From assembly GCF_004118635.1 (NCBI RefSeq), contig NZ_SDGU01000012.1, forward strand, positions 29,369-93,368: a DNA stretch of 64,000 nt, in the 5' to 3' direction. The position numbers and the translations under genes are program-made. Positions 1 through 8,867 of the stretch are shown here, one piece after another; position 1 is the stretch's first letter, and each line of letters starts with the position of its first letter. This DNA comes from Chlorobaculum sp. 24CR. Its GTDB lineage: Bacteria; Bacteroidota; Chlorobiia; Chlorobiales; Chlorobiaceae. The notes below the pieces were generated by a model that ran no database searches, had not been told where the DNA came from, and worked only from the letters and a program-made list of their open reading frames with translations.

Positions 1-48
1 AACGGTCTCGGCCAGCTCGTACAACCCTATCGTGCTCTCAACGCTCAT
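1..48 (-). CDS. possible start of a minus-strand gene running off the left edge
   Basis: Read on the minus strand, the first 48 bases give an ATG at 48 and an open frame starting MSVESTIGLYELAETV, which leaves the window. No clear Shine-Dalgarno sequence precedes it. The beta-barrel gene upstream ends 88 bases away on the same strand, so the two could be co-transcribed. Sixteen residues are too few to assign a family, and the frame could be chance. Confidence 0.3.
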   Translation of the reverse strand, partial: MSVESTIGLYELAETV

Positions 49-136
49 TATCAATGGATTTTATATTGGGGAAATCACAGGAAGTCGAAGCAACTTGCCT
101 CTCCTTCCGCGCTCTTGACGCACAATCGAAAGAGAA

Positions 137-1003
137 CTAAAAATCGAGTCCGGCGTACAACTGGTAGCCGTGAATCTCGTAGGAGCCTTTTATTTCATGG
201 TCGTCCTCGTGGATACGGACATTCCGGTCGCTAAAGCGATACCCCGCACCCAAAAAGAACCGCTCGGTCAATTGATACTCGGCCACGGCGCTAAACTCGA
301 TCAGCTTGCCCTCGACATCGCCGAGTGGAACGCTCATCCACTCGGACGAAAATCGATACGTGAGCGGGCCTTTCGTCCGGTACTCGGCAAACACCCCGAC
401 CGAAGGAGCCACGACCAGATAATCGAAATGATCGTACCCCACCATCGACATGAGCAACTTCGACAGATCGGCATTCATTGATACCTGCATCGCCTGCACC
501 GAAACCGATGCGCCCAGGCTGAATGGTTCCGGCTGCCAGAGCGCACGCGAGTAGGTCAGCTTCAGCGTTCTTACATCGATCTCCAGAGGATCGCGGGGAG
601 ACGGGTAGAGATAAAAAAAGCCTAATTTTACCCGCCCGGTACCATGCACTTTTCCATCGGTACCGTCGGTGATGTACGCCAGCTCGATGTTCGAATCATC
701 GGTCAGCTCCCGTTGCAGCGAAACAAACGAAAACGCTGTCAGCGGTCTGTCGCGATTGCTGTTCCAGCCCTTCACCTCGTCAGGATCGACCGGCGTGTAC
801 AGGAAATCCGGATTCTGGTGCGCCACCTGCATTCCGGCCCGCAGATGCCAGCGATACCGGTCGCTTTTTCGCGCCGCCAGCGCCTCGTCGGCCAAAGCCG
901 TGACGTGAAAGCAGAGCAGGCTTACGCAAAAAATCCAAAGAACAAGAGCTATGCCGAGACTGCGCTTCATTCCGGAAACCTGAACCCTCCTGAGAACAAC
1001 CAT
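137..1003 (-). CDS. outer-membrane beta-barrel protein, function unknown
   Basis: A protein of about 288 residues with a hydrophobic signal segment (IALVLWIFCVSLLCF) and a likely cleavage near ALADEA. The mature part alternates polar and hydrophobic residues, is rich in aromatics and ends in a terminal Phe (YAGLDF), as outer-membrane barrels do. No enzyme motif is visible. The frame is open to 1036, but ATG 1003 is preferred because it aligns with the start of a truncated paralogue near 15.7 kb (shared pattern around HVSG/QVSG, SDRYRW, GLQVARQ/GMQVAHQ, FSFVSLQRELTD). The only possible neighbour in its direction is the partial frame at the left edge. Role unknown; a porin or envelope structural protein is possible. 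Confidence 0.7.
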   Translation of the reverse strand: MVVLRRVQVSGMKRSLGIALVLWIFCVSLLCFHVTALADEALAARKSDRYRWHLRAGMQVAHQNPDFLYTPVDPDEVKGWNSNRDRPLTAFSFVSLQRELTDDSNIELAYITDGTDGKVHGTGRVKLGFFYLYPSPRDPLEIDVRTLKLTYSRALWQPEPFSLGASVSVQAMQVSMNADLSKLLMSMVGYDHFDYLVVAPSVGVFAEYRTKGPLTYRFSSEWMSVPLGDVEGKLIEFSAVAEYQLTERFFLGAGYRFSDRNVRIHEDDHEIKGSYEIHGYQLYAGLDF

Positions 1004-1477
1004 GCTTTGTTCATGCAGCCTTGTCATCCAAGCCATACATCATACAGGCAAGAGTCTGCCTGAAGCGCTGAAAGCTGCGTCAGAAAAACTCAGAGCTATT
1101 GAAGCGACGACGAATGGTAAAAACCTGGAGAAAAAACCTGTTAGCGCAGATTTGACGGCAACGGGCAAGCAGAGCATGAAAAAGTATTTTGCCATGAATT
1201 CAGAATGAAACGCAACGAAATAAACAAATTATATGTAATATTTTTTACGAATATTTTCTTTTGAAGAGCAAAATATACGACTCTATTGCGTTAAAAAAAA
1301 CAGACGCAATATCTTTTTTCATGCTCTTGACAATAAGAGCAAACCGCACCTGTAAACATTATAGACCATCGAGTGACTGACCGGCTGCAACGCACACATT
1401 GCTTCTGTACGGATCGTGATCTTCATTGAATTTTTATTGACATAATCCGAACAGAAGCGTACCGTGCGAGCAGTTCG
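1004..1477. other. gene-free AT-rich intergenic region
   Basis: About 470 bases between two minus-strand genes. The central part, roughly 1200-1330, is strongly AT-rich with A- and T-runs. It probably holds the promoter of the beta-barrel gene and the end of the transcript of the large gene on its right. The small open frames here look random, and I see no strong hairpin or repeat. Confidence 0.5.
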
Positions 1478-4400
1478 TCACCACCAGGTCAGCTCAACGT
1501 TGCCCAGCAGCACGCCCACCATATCGATCACCGTATCCTCGCCGAGCGTCACCGGCCAGCTTGTCTTATCGCTCGACATCTCTTCGTAGCTAACGCTCTC
1601 CGGTACGAAAACCCACTCCGGCTCCGGAGCATCTTCTCGACCCAGCGCCATTTTGAGAATGCCAAGCGTATCGCGGAAGCCGACCGTGCCGTCGCGGTCG
1701 ATGTCGGCGGCCAGATACTGGTACGGCGATTCCGCTGTTCCGCCCAGAGCGAGTTCGAACGCGGCTTCGGCATCATCTTCCGTGATCAGAAAATCGTTTT
1801 CATCCGCATCGGCAGCTCTTGTCGCCGTCAGCGTGTACTCTCCCTCTTCGAGAGCGCCGAAATCGTACTCGCCTCCACCCAGGGACTGACCGGGAGTTTC
1901 ATTCGATGACTCACCGGTCATCATGACCGTCACGTCCGGGATTCCCCAAGCAAATGGCCAATAGTAAACATTCACTGCGAAATCATAGCTGTCCGGTTCA
2001 TCTTTCAGGCTGATCACAAGGTCTGCCGTCTGGTCGTGAGTCGTATCGCCGTCGGTGACTCGAACAGTGAGGTCGAAGGTATCTGACAAGTCTGCGGACT
2101 GGATATAGGTCGCACCCGCTTCGGTCAGGCTGATCTGGCCCGTTTCGGCGTCGATGGCGAAGAGCGGATTGTCCGAATCGTCCGTCGGCGGATTGTCGAG
2201 CGTAAATACCAGCAGGTTGCCGTCGGCGTCGGTGGCGTCCGCATCGGCTCCGGCGACCATTCCGGCAAGCTTGTGGTTGTAGATCGTGAGTTCCGCGTTG
2301 TCGAGCGAAAGCTCCGGCGCGGCATTGTTACCATTTTCAACATGGTCAACGCCGTCGAACCAGATACCGGTAGGCTCGTAATAATATGGATCAAACTCTA
2401 AAGCTCCGGTATAGAACGAAGCGCCAACGACCTGAAGCGTGTCGGGCTGGTCATCATCATTGGTGTCGAGCAAAGCTATTTGCTGCATGGTTGACAACCC
2501 GTTTTCGGTCACTCTGGCGTAATCGGGCGAACCGTCGCCATCGAGATCGAGCAGCGAGCCGCTCAGGGAAACGTCATCAGCCGCGAACTCGAAGGTCGCT
2601 ACAACGCCATCGGCACCGCGCAACTGCCAGACCAGATTGACGCCAACGCCTTCCTCGATGTAAAAGCCGTCCGGCTTGCCATCATCATTGTCATCGCCCA
2701 TCAGCGGCACGTCATCGGCGCTGCGAATTTCCGCTTGCCATGCATCCGGACTCCAGTCATCGTTCGTGTCAATAGCCGTAAAGGTTCCGGTCTCGACGCG
2801 CTCATGGCCATCCTCCTGATCGATCCAGGTCAGTTCGCCATACATGGTATTGAAGTCATCATCGTAATCTTCGTACAGCTCGAACTGGAAATGGTCGTCA
2901 CCACCCCAGTAAACCAGACCTTTCCAATAATAGCCGTAGTACATCGGGTAGTACCGGGCGGGGTGATCCGCATCTTCCACACTCGCCACGTAATCGGTGA
3001 ATGATCCGGCATCATTACCGGCCAGATCCTGAATGGCATCGGCATCGTTGCTGGCGCTCGGATCGGCGTAGGAGACGCTTACCGAATCGCCCGTTTGAAT
3101 GGAAGAATCGAGAGAAAGCACGACATCGCTGCCGCTCACCTCGATTGAATTGACATCGACATCGGAACCGTTGACCTGCACGGTAAACCAGTTCGCGCCC
3201 GCCTTGTATGCCGAATCGAGCGTCTCGTCATAGTGCAGCGTCACCGTGTTGCCGCTGGCCACCGCTCTGGTCAGCGATGGTGGGGCGGTGTCGGTTGTCA
3301 GATGCCAGAAGTTATCGATATCAGAATCCAGAGAGACCTGATCGCCAACAAAACGGAAATGTTCAACATCCTGGATATGGAAAGAATGGCCGTCGATACT
3401 TACGGTTATTTCATTTGGTGAAGTTCTGACAAATTCACCGATCCGTGCGTCGCCGCCCCCCTCAACAGGCGTTCCGTAAAGCTCATACGCCGAGCCATTG
3501 TCCTGAAGGCTAAAGCCGGAATACTCAGTTCCAAAATCGAGCTGAAGGGTATCGTCACCGTAGTTGCCCCAAACCTGGAACAGGTCATCGAACTCATCGT
3601 CATCGACTGAAACCACAATTTCGTCATCCCAGGGCGAGGCGTTAATATATCCGCTGTCGTTCATCTCCTGATTGCTGACGGAAAGCTCCCAGTTGTAAGC
3701 GACGCGCAACACCTCGCCATTCGTGAATTGGACGGAAGAGACCGGATTCCCGTCATCATCAAGCTGCTCGACAAGGAGAACGTTCTCGCCATCAAGCCTT
3801 GTCACCGAGTAACGATCCTTCCCGTCAACCGAGGAAGAGAGATAATAGATGCCGCCATTGACACTTGTTGACACGTAGCCATCCGATTCGTTCCAGGGCA
3901 GGTAAAGCGTATCGTGCCCCTCGCCGCCATCGACCGTATCGTCTCCGCCCGACCACTCGATGAAGTCGGAATCATTTCCGGCATCCATTGAATCTTCGCC
4001 CGGCGTACCGAAAAGCCAGTCACGGTCGCCCGAGCCATCGAAGGAACTCACATGGAAGCTTGAAAAATGGAGGTTATCGCCACTCTCCCCATCGAGCTTC
4101 CATCCCCGCATATTCCCCTCATCGAGAAGGCCGTCAGGCACTTCGATCCGGAGCATCGAGAACCATTCGAGGTTCAGTTCATAATGAGCGTCATCAACAT
4201 CATCGCCTGAAAGGGGAAGCGAAAGCATCGAACCCTCTGCCGAAAGCGACGAGACCGGTATCACAACAGTTTCACGCACGCCGTCGGGAGTGATGTGGGT
4301 TATCGTGGCATCACCCGTGTCGGGAATCGTCACGCCGTCCACGCCGGAGTCAAAAAACAGTTGGTCGTTATCGAAATAGACGTTATCACCATCTTCGCCC

Positions 4401-5503
4401 GATTTCGGAACCAGCAGGGTGACCGGATTGCCGTCGCCATCGAACTCCATCATACCGCTGAAAAGTCGATCCGAATCTTCGGTCTCGACGACCACCGCCC
4501 ATGCTGAAACCGGATTATCCGAATCGAATTGCCAGCTCGCGCCCGGAATATCGAACAGCTCCGAACCGTCACTGCCTTCATACCTGACCTGATCGGGAAT
4601 CCCGTCGCCGTTGTTGTCGATAAAGCTCAGTTGCGCTTCATCGCCATCGACAGAAAAAGATGCCGTGGCGACAACGCTATCGACGACGGTCTCGGCCCAT
4701 TCTATAGAGATGGAACCGCCATCGACGATGAGTGTGTGAGGCTTGTGATCTGCATCATGATCGCCAAATTGCAGGTACTCGATACGATGCGCCGTCCAGT
4801 TAGTGTCGTCACTCCAGGTGATGTAATAGTCGTCCGGATCATCATCGCCATCTTCAAAAACCCTGAGAAAATCGATCTCGCCGTCACCATCGAGATCGGA
4901 TACATATCCAGAGTCGGAATCGACGGAAAAAGTAGCAACTATAGTGTCATCGGGATTGGTATCCTCAACCAGCTCGACCGAAAAATATCCTGACGGCTCT
5001 TCGTATTCGGCGAGCGTATGCGCGTAAGCTGGCGTACCGACAAACGGAGCCGTAACGCCATCAGAGGCGACAAGCACATCCGGCGTCCAGCTTCCGCCGA
5101 GCTGTTTCGCTCCGACCAGCCCGGAGAACGCCGTCACCGCCGTGCTGAACAGTTTTGCGATTCCATCGACGAAGCGGCGTCCCTCTGTCCCCGCGCCGGT
5201 CATGCACGACCAGAAGTGCATCGATGGCGCTCCGCCGTCGCGTCCGCGAGCGAGCGCGGTGAACTCGTCGAGGCCGAGCGACCGCGAACCGAAATTTATC
5301 GAACCGGCAGCTCCGTGGCCGAGCAAATGCAGGCGCTCGACGCCGGAGCGCAAGGCCGACCGGAGCATCTGCCGGACATCGGAACCCGCATCGACGCGCC
5401 ACACCTCGGTGCCGGGCGCGGCGGCGACAAGCAGTTGTTCGATGTCGGTTACGGAAGCGTCGGCGATCAGTAGATCACGAAAGTGGGGTGATGATGTACT
5501 CAT
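1478..5503 (-). CDS. giant modular Ca-binding protein: DUF4347, RTX-like, SwmB-like, cadherin-like and dockerin-like modules
   Basis: 1341 residues, very acidic, no N-terminal signal peptide. Residues about 10-165 match the DUF4347 pattern (LHLLGHGAAG, then MHFWSCMTG), a domain often found at the N-terminus of large secreted bacterial proteins. About 490-540 has RTX-like Gly/Asp repeats (GGDDTVDGGEGHD). About 740-845 is a SwmB-like Ig fold (DTAPPSLTRAVASGNTVTL). About 1060-1170 is cadherin-like (LFAIDAETGQISL). About 1180-1235 is a carboxypeptidase-regulatory/SdrD-like fold. About 1235-1290 has two EF-hand-like halves, the second of dockerin type (DIDRDGTVGFRDTLGILK). The last 150 residues resemble the C-terminus of the neighbouring metalloprotease. 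Export by a type I or other signal-less route is inferred. Adhesion or matrix formation is a guess. Confidence 0.75.
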   Translation of the reverse strand: MSTSSPHFRDLLIADASVTDIEQLLVAAAPGTEVWRVDAGSDVRQMLRSALRSGVERLHLLGHGAAGSINFGSRSLGLDEFTALARGRDGGAPSMHFWSCMTGAGTEGRRFVDGIAKLFSTAVTAFSGLVGAKQLGGSWTPDVLVASDGVTAPFVGTPAYAHTLAEYEEPSGYFSVELVEDTNPDDTIVATFSVDSDSGYVSDLDGDGEIDFLRVFEDGDDDPDDYYITWSDDTNWTAHRIEYLQFGDHDADHKPHTLIVDGGSISIEWAETVVDSVVATASFSVDGDEAQLSFIDNNGDGIPDQVRYEGSDGSELFDIPGASWQFDSDNPVSAWAVVVETEDSDRLFSGMMEFDGDGNPVTLLVPKSGEDGDNVYFDNDQLFFDSGVDGVTIPDTGDATITHITPDGVRETVVIPVSSLSAEGSMLSLPLSGDDVDDAHYELNLEWFSMLRIEVPDGLLDEGNMRGWKLDGESGDNLHFSSFHVSSFDGSGDRDWLFGTPGEDSMDAGNDSDFIEWSGGDDTVDGGEGHDTLYLPWNESDGYVSTSVNGGIYYLSSSVDGKDRYSVTRLDGENVLLVEQLDDDGNPVSSVQFTNGEVLRVAYNWELSVSNQEMNDSGYINASPWDDEIVVSVDDDEFDDLFQVWGNYGDDTLQLDFGTEYSGFSLQDNGSAYELYGTPVEGGGDARIGEFVRTSPNEITVSIDGHSFHIQDVEHFRFVGDQVSLDSDIDNFWHLTTDTAPPSLTRAVASGNTVTLHYDETLDSAYKAGANWFTVQVNGSDVDVNSIEVSGSDVVLSLDSSIQTGDSVSVSYADPSASNDADAIQDLAGNDAGSFTDYVASVEDADHPARYYPMYYGYYWKGLVYWGGDDHFQFELYEDYDDDFNTMYGELTWIDQEDGHERVETGTFTAIDTNDDWSPDAWQAEIRSADDVPLMGDDNDDGKPDGFYIEEGVGVNLVWQLRGADGVVATFEFAADDVSLSGSLLDLDGDGSPDYARVTENGLSTMQQIALLDTNDDDQPDTLQVVGASFYTGALEFDPYYYEPTGIWFDGVDHVENGNNAAPELSLDNAELTIYNHKLAGMVAGADADATDADGNLLVFTLDNPPTDDSDNPLFAIDAETGQISLTEAGATYIQSADLSDTFDLTVRVTDGDTTHDQTADLVISLKDEPDSYDFAVNVYYWPFAWGIPDVTVMMTGESSNETPGQSLGGGEYDFGALEEGEYTLTATRAADADENDFLITEDDAEAAFELALGGTAESPYQYLAADIDRDGTVGFRDTLGILKMALGREDAPEPEWVFVPESVSYEEMSSDKTSWPVTLGEDTVIDMVGVLLGNVELTWW

Positions 5504-5732
5504 GGATATTCTGGGGGAGAAAATTCACAAACACCCTTTCCGGGCAAACAGGCATCACTATGGATACGAGTAATTAGAAGGTATCAATGTATTTATAATT
5601 CTTGTAAAAAACACCACATTTACGCCGATACACCCCGATTTTCAGCGTTTTTTTCAGGCATAAACTTTTGCGTTGCCCCCGGCTCGTCCATTCAATACCG
5701 ATGACAGGCTGACGGCTATTTCATCGAAGGAA
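5504..5732. other. short intergenic gap between the two large modular genes
   Basis: About 230 bases, AT-rich in its middle (5570-5630). No convincing terminator hairpin or Shine-Dalgarno sequence is seen before the ATG at 5503. Its content suggests a separate promoter for the 1341-residue gene, but I cannot point to clear -35 and -10 boxes. Confidence 0.35.
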
Positions 5733-8423
5733 TCAGGCCGCCCAGCTCCCGTCAACGTCGCCCATGAGCACGCCGACAAGTTGCAGATCAACGTCTTCGG
5801 CGAGCGCCACGCCGGGGATTTCGGCTTCGCGCCAATCGACGTTGTCGCCCGACATTTCCGCATCGGCGACGCTCTCCGGCGCGATGATCCAATCCGGCTC
5901 CGGGGCTGACGAGAGACCGAGAGCCATTTTCAGGATGCCGAGGCCGTCGGCTGCCTCGACGCTGCCGTTCCGGTCGATGTCGGCGGCGAGGTACTGGCAG
6001 GCGGTCGGCTCAGGTTCCCCGTCGCCATTCGGATTCCTGCCGAATGCGAGTTTGAAGGCCGCCAGGGCGTCGCTTACCCCGACGGCGCGACTGGCCCCGT
6101 CATCGACCGGCTTCCCGGCATTCAGCCCGTACTCCCCTTCATCGACTCGACCGAAGCTGAACACGCCATCCGCGTTGCTGCTCGCGGTCGCTTCGACGGT
6201 TTCCTCCGGTTTCGAGACAAGATTCAGCTCCACTCCCGCCAGCGCCGCACCGCTTTGCCAGAAGCTCACCGCGCCCTCGACGAGAGAGCCCGACTCCTCG
6301 GTGGTGAACTGGTAGAGGTCGCCCGACGAAGTGTATGCAAAGCCGTGCAGGTCGAGGATGCCTCCGTCGGGAATGACGAGGCTGTAGGCCGTTCCGGCTT
6401 CGAGATCGGTGCCGGGATCGATGGTGAGCGTGTCGCCGGTGAAGGCGAGCCGGGTGCTTGCGACGGCATCATAGCTCTCGGCGAGTCCTCCGCCGGAATC
6501 GCGCAGCTCGATGAAGCCGCTGCCGCCGGTGACCGCTTCGCTGAAGGTGATGACGATATCGGCGTCAACCGCAACGCCCCCAGCCCCGTTTGCCGGGCTG
6601 AAGAGCACGATTTCCGGGAAAAGCTCCTCGACCCCGTCAAAGCTGAAGTGCTCGACGCCGAGCACGGTATCGACGCCGTCACGCCCGGCCACGCCGTCCG
6701 TTACGCTGTAGCTGCCGGTCGCCGGATCATAGACGACAGCGTACTCGCCGACTGCTCCGCTAAAGAGCGCCGTGTCGTCGCCCGCGCCGCCGTCGAGCGT
6801 GTCGTCACCAGAGCCGCCGCTCAGCACGTCATTGCCGCCAATGCCGGAAAGCTGGTTGTTGACGCCGTTGCCGATCAGCCGGTCGTTGCCGGAACCCCCC
6901 TCGCCATTTTCGAGCGTGGTGCCGAAACCGACGAACGCCTGGCCCGCGGCGAACAGATCGGTGGCGTCTTTCAGCCCGGCGTACAGCCAGCTACCGGCGT
7001 TGAGATTGAGATAGACATCGCCGGTTTCAGCGGCGGCCGAAAAGCTGTCGATACCGGAGCCGTCCCAGAGGTAGTGGTCGCTGAAATCGTAGGCGTCGTC
7101 GCCGGAGAGGGCCGAGCCGTTCACGCCGAAAAAGTAGTGCATCGCCGCGATGTCGAGAATGGCCGGTTCGGTCAGGTCATAGTCCCGCATCGTATAGGAC
7201 ATGACCGAATAGTCGGTGTTGTCCTGATCCTCCGGCAGAACCGCGCCATCTTCAAAGGGGTGCTTGAGGCCGAGGGCGTGGCCGATTTCATGGAGCAGCA
7301 CCTGGAATCCGTAGGTTCCCGGATTCATGCTGTCGCTGGAGCTGAAATCGTTGACGTCGATATGGATCGATTCGTGAGAGGTGGTCGTCATCACGAAGTA
7401 GGGAATACTGACGCTGTTGAGCGAGGTCGAGGTTGACTGGCTGAGGCTGGCGTACCCCGCCGCAGCCGACATGCCTGCCGATGAGAGGTCGTCGCGGAAG
7501 AAGCGAATCTGAACATCCGGGCTGTCGGCCACTTCGGTAAACGACAGGCCCGAAAAGGCGCTGTATTTGCCCAGCGCCCCGGCTACCGCCGCCTGCTGCT
7601 CGGCGGTGTAGAGCTGAAAATTCTGCTCGTTGGTGGCAGCGAGAGCGAAGCTGTAGGTCAGCGTTTGCGCCTCGCCGTATCGTCCCCAGTACGGATTGTT
7701 GACGCTTTTAAGGGCGGCGATGAAGTATGGCAGCGGCTCGACATTTTCCTCATAAACGACTTCGGTCAACCCTTGCGGAACGCTGTAGCCGTTGACCGAC
7801 ACCACTGCCGTATCGCCTGCATTGGCCTCGAAAATCACATCGTTGCGGTCGTCGATAACGTAGATATCGTCGCCGCCGTTGCCGTACAGGCTATCGGCCC
7901 CCTGGCCGCCGTCGAGCAGATCATTGCCGCCATAAGCCGTAAGGTAGTCGTCGCCCTCGCCGCCGTACAGGCTGTTGTTGCCCATCCCCCCGTCGAGCAG
8001 ATCGTCTCCGGCATCACCCCGAATGACGTCATCGCCCTCCATGCCGCCGAGGTAGTCATGCCCCTCGCCACCGGAGATCGTGTCGTCGCCGTCGTATCCG
8101 TAGATCGTATCGTTACCGCCATCTCCCGCGAGATCATCCGGGCCGCTGGTGCCATAATAGTAATTGTCGCCGCCGTCGCCTCTCCACAAACCGATGGCCT
8201 TCATAGAGGGATAACTCCGCACATCTTGACCGAAATAGCCGGCCATATCGTAACCGCCTGCCGTTTCAGGATTCTGGCCCTCATCGCTGACCGTGGCGGC
8301 AAAAGAGGCAAAGTCGTACCGGCTCGACATGAAGAGGCCGGTTCCGGCAAACAGACTTCCGTCTGCGACGAAAACTTTTTCGCGCTCATCCTGACTGTCG
8401 AAAACAAGCTGATTTCCAGACAT
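5733..8423 (-). CDS. serralysin-type (M10-like) zinc metalloprotease with RTX repeats and a dockerin-like C-terminus
   Basis: 896 residues from ATG 8423, chosen over the in-frame ATG 8471 because GGAG lies seven bases upstream. The zinc motif HEIGHALGLKHP is at about 376-388, followed by a Met-turn region (YSVMSY) and PAILDIAAMHYFFG, all as in serralysins. RTX nonapeptides (GGEGDDYL, GGNDLLDGG) lie before the protease domain at about 90-190 and again after it at about 510-550. A Big_5-like domain (about 600-710), a CNA-B-like fold (about 718-768) and a dockerin-like segment (DIDRNGSVEAADGLGILK, about 771-834) follow. Serralysins are usually exported by type I secretion and activated by calcium. 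No ABC exporter or inhibitor gene is next to it. Substrate unknown. Confidence 0.85.
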   Translation of the reverse strand: MSGNQLVFDSQDEREKVFVADGSLFAGTGLFMSSRYDFASFAATVSDEGQNPETAGGYDMAGYFGQDVRSYPSMKAIGLWRGDGGDNYYYGTSGPDDLAGDGGNDTIYGYDGDDTISGGEGHDYLGGMEGDDVIRGDAGDDLLDGGMGNNSLYGGEGDDYLTAYGGNDLLDGGQGADSLYGNGGDDIYVIDDRNDVIFEANAGDTAVVSVNGYSVPQGLTEVVYEENVEPLPYFIAALKSVNNPYWGRYGEAQTLTYSFALAATNEQNFQLYTAEQQAAVAGALGKYSAFSGLSFTEVADSPDVQIRFFRDDLSSAGMSAAAGYASLSQSTSTSLNSVSIPYFVMTTTSHESIHIDVNDFSSSDSMNPGTYGFQVLLHEIGHALGLKHPFEDGAVLPEDQDNTDYSVMSYTMRDYDLTEPAILDIAAMHYFFGVNGSALSGDDAYDFSDHYLWDGSGIDSFSAAAETGDVYLNLNAGSWLYAGLKDATDLFAAGQAFVGFGTTLENGEGGSGNDRLIGNGVNNQLSGIGGNDVLSGGSGDDTLDGGAGDDTALFSGAVGEYAVVYDPATGSYSVTDGVAGRDGVDTVLGVEHFSFDGVEELFPEIVLFSPANGAGGVAVDADIVITFSEAVTGGSGFIELRDSGGGLAESYDAVASTRLAFTGDTLTIDPGTDLEAGTAYSLVIPDGGILDLHGFAYTSSGDLYQFTTEESGSLVEGAVSFWQSGAALAGVELNLVSKPEETVEATASSNADGVFSFGRVDEGEYGLNAGKPVDDGASRAVGVSDALAAFKLAFGRNPNGDGEPEPTACQYLAADIDRNGSVEAADGLGILKMALGLSSAPEPDWIIAPESVADAEMSGDNVDWREAEIPGVALAEDVDLQLVGVLMGDVDGSWAA

Positions 8424-8867
8424 ACCGAGTCTCCGAAAAATGGTGAATGGGTTGGGGGCACCGCAGAGCATATTTTAAGAAATCATTCAGTAATCTCACA
8501 CACTGGTGACCTGAGAATATTTTCGTTCCTGACAAAGCCATCGCCGCGAATCCGTCAGCGGGACATGACGTTGGTGGGTGGCTTTCATAAAGGCGTGGCA
8601 GGACAGGATGGCAACGGGCGGGAGGAGGTATCGGGACGCGCCGTGACGGAAGCTGCCGAATTGTCGGCATTACGATTACGGCAGTGACCCGATTGGCACG
8701 TGGGAAAAACGAACCGATTGGGAATTTCCGTCAGGGATGGAGGCTGAGATGTTCGCGAAGATTGCAAAGTACAAGAAACCGGCACGCATTCACCCCCGTA
8801 ACGACAGTAAATGTTTGGCGGGATCTTTGAGAACCCCGCCAAAACAAAACTGCGAACGTACGTTGAT
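8424..8867. other. gene-free intergenic region before the metalloprotease gene
   Basis: About 440 bases between the 3' end of the giant gene on the right and the metalloprotease start. It contains one good hairpin near the giant gene (8814-8843). The rest gives only short overlapping frames that do not look like proteins. The promoter of the protease gene presumably lies here. Confidence 0.45.
8814..8843 (-). terminator. hairpin downstream of the giant surface-protein gene
   Basis: A 9-bp perfect stem, TTTGGCGGG with CCCGCCAAA, and a 12-base loop, about 25 bases past the stop codon of the minus-strand gene. The T-run after it on the minus strand is short, so it may be a weak terminator or an mRNA-end stabiliser. 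Confidence 0.5.

Noticed and set aside
6255..8687. 393- and 340-residue plus-strand open frames
   Set aside because: Both lie opposite the metalloprotease gene and reflect its repetitive GC-rich codons.
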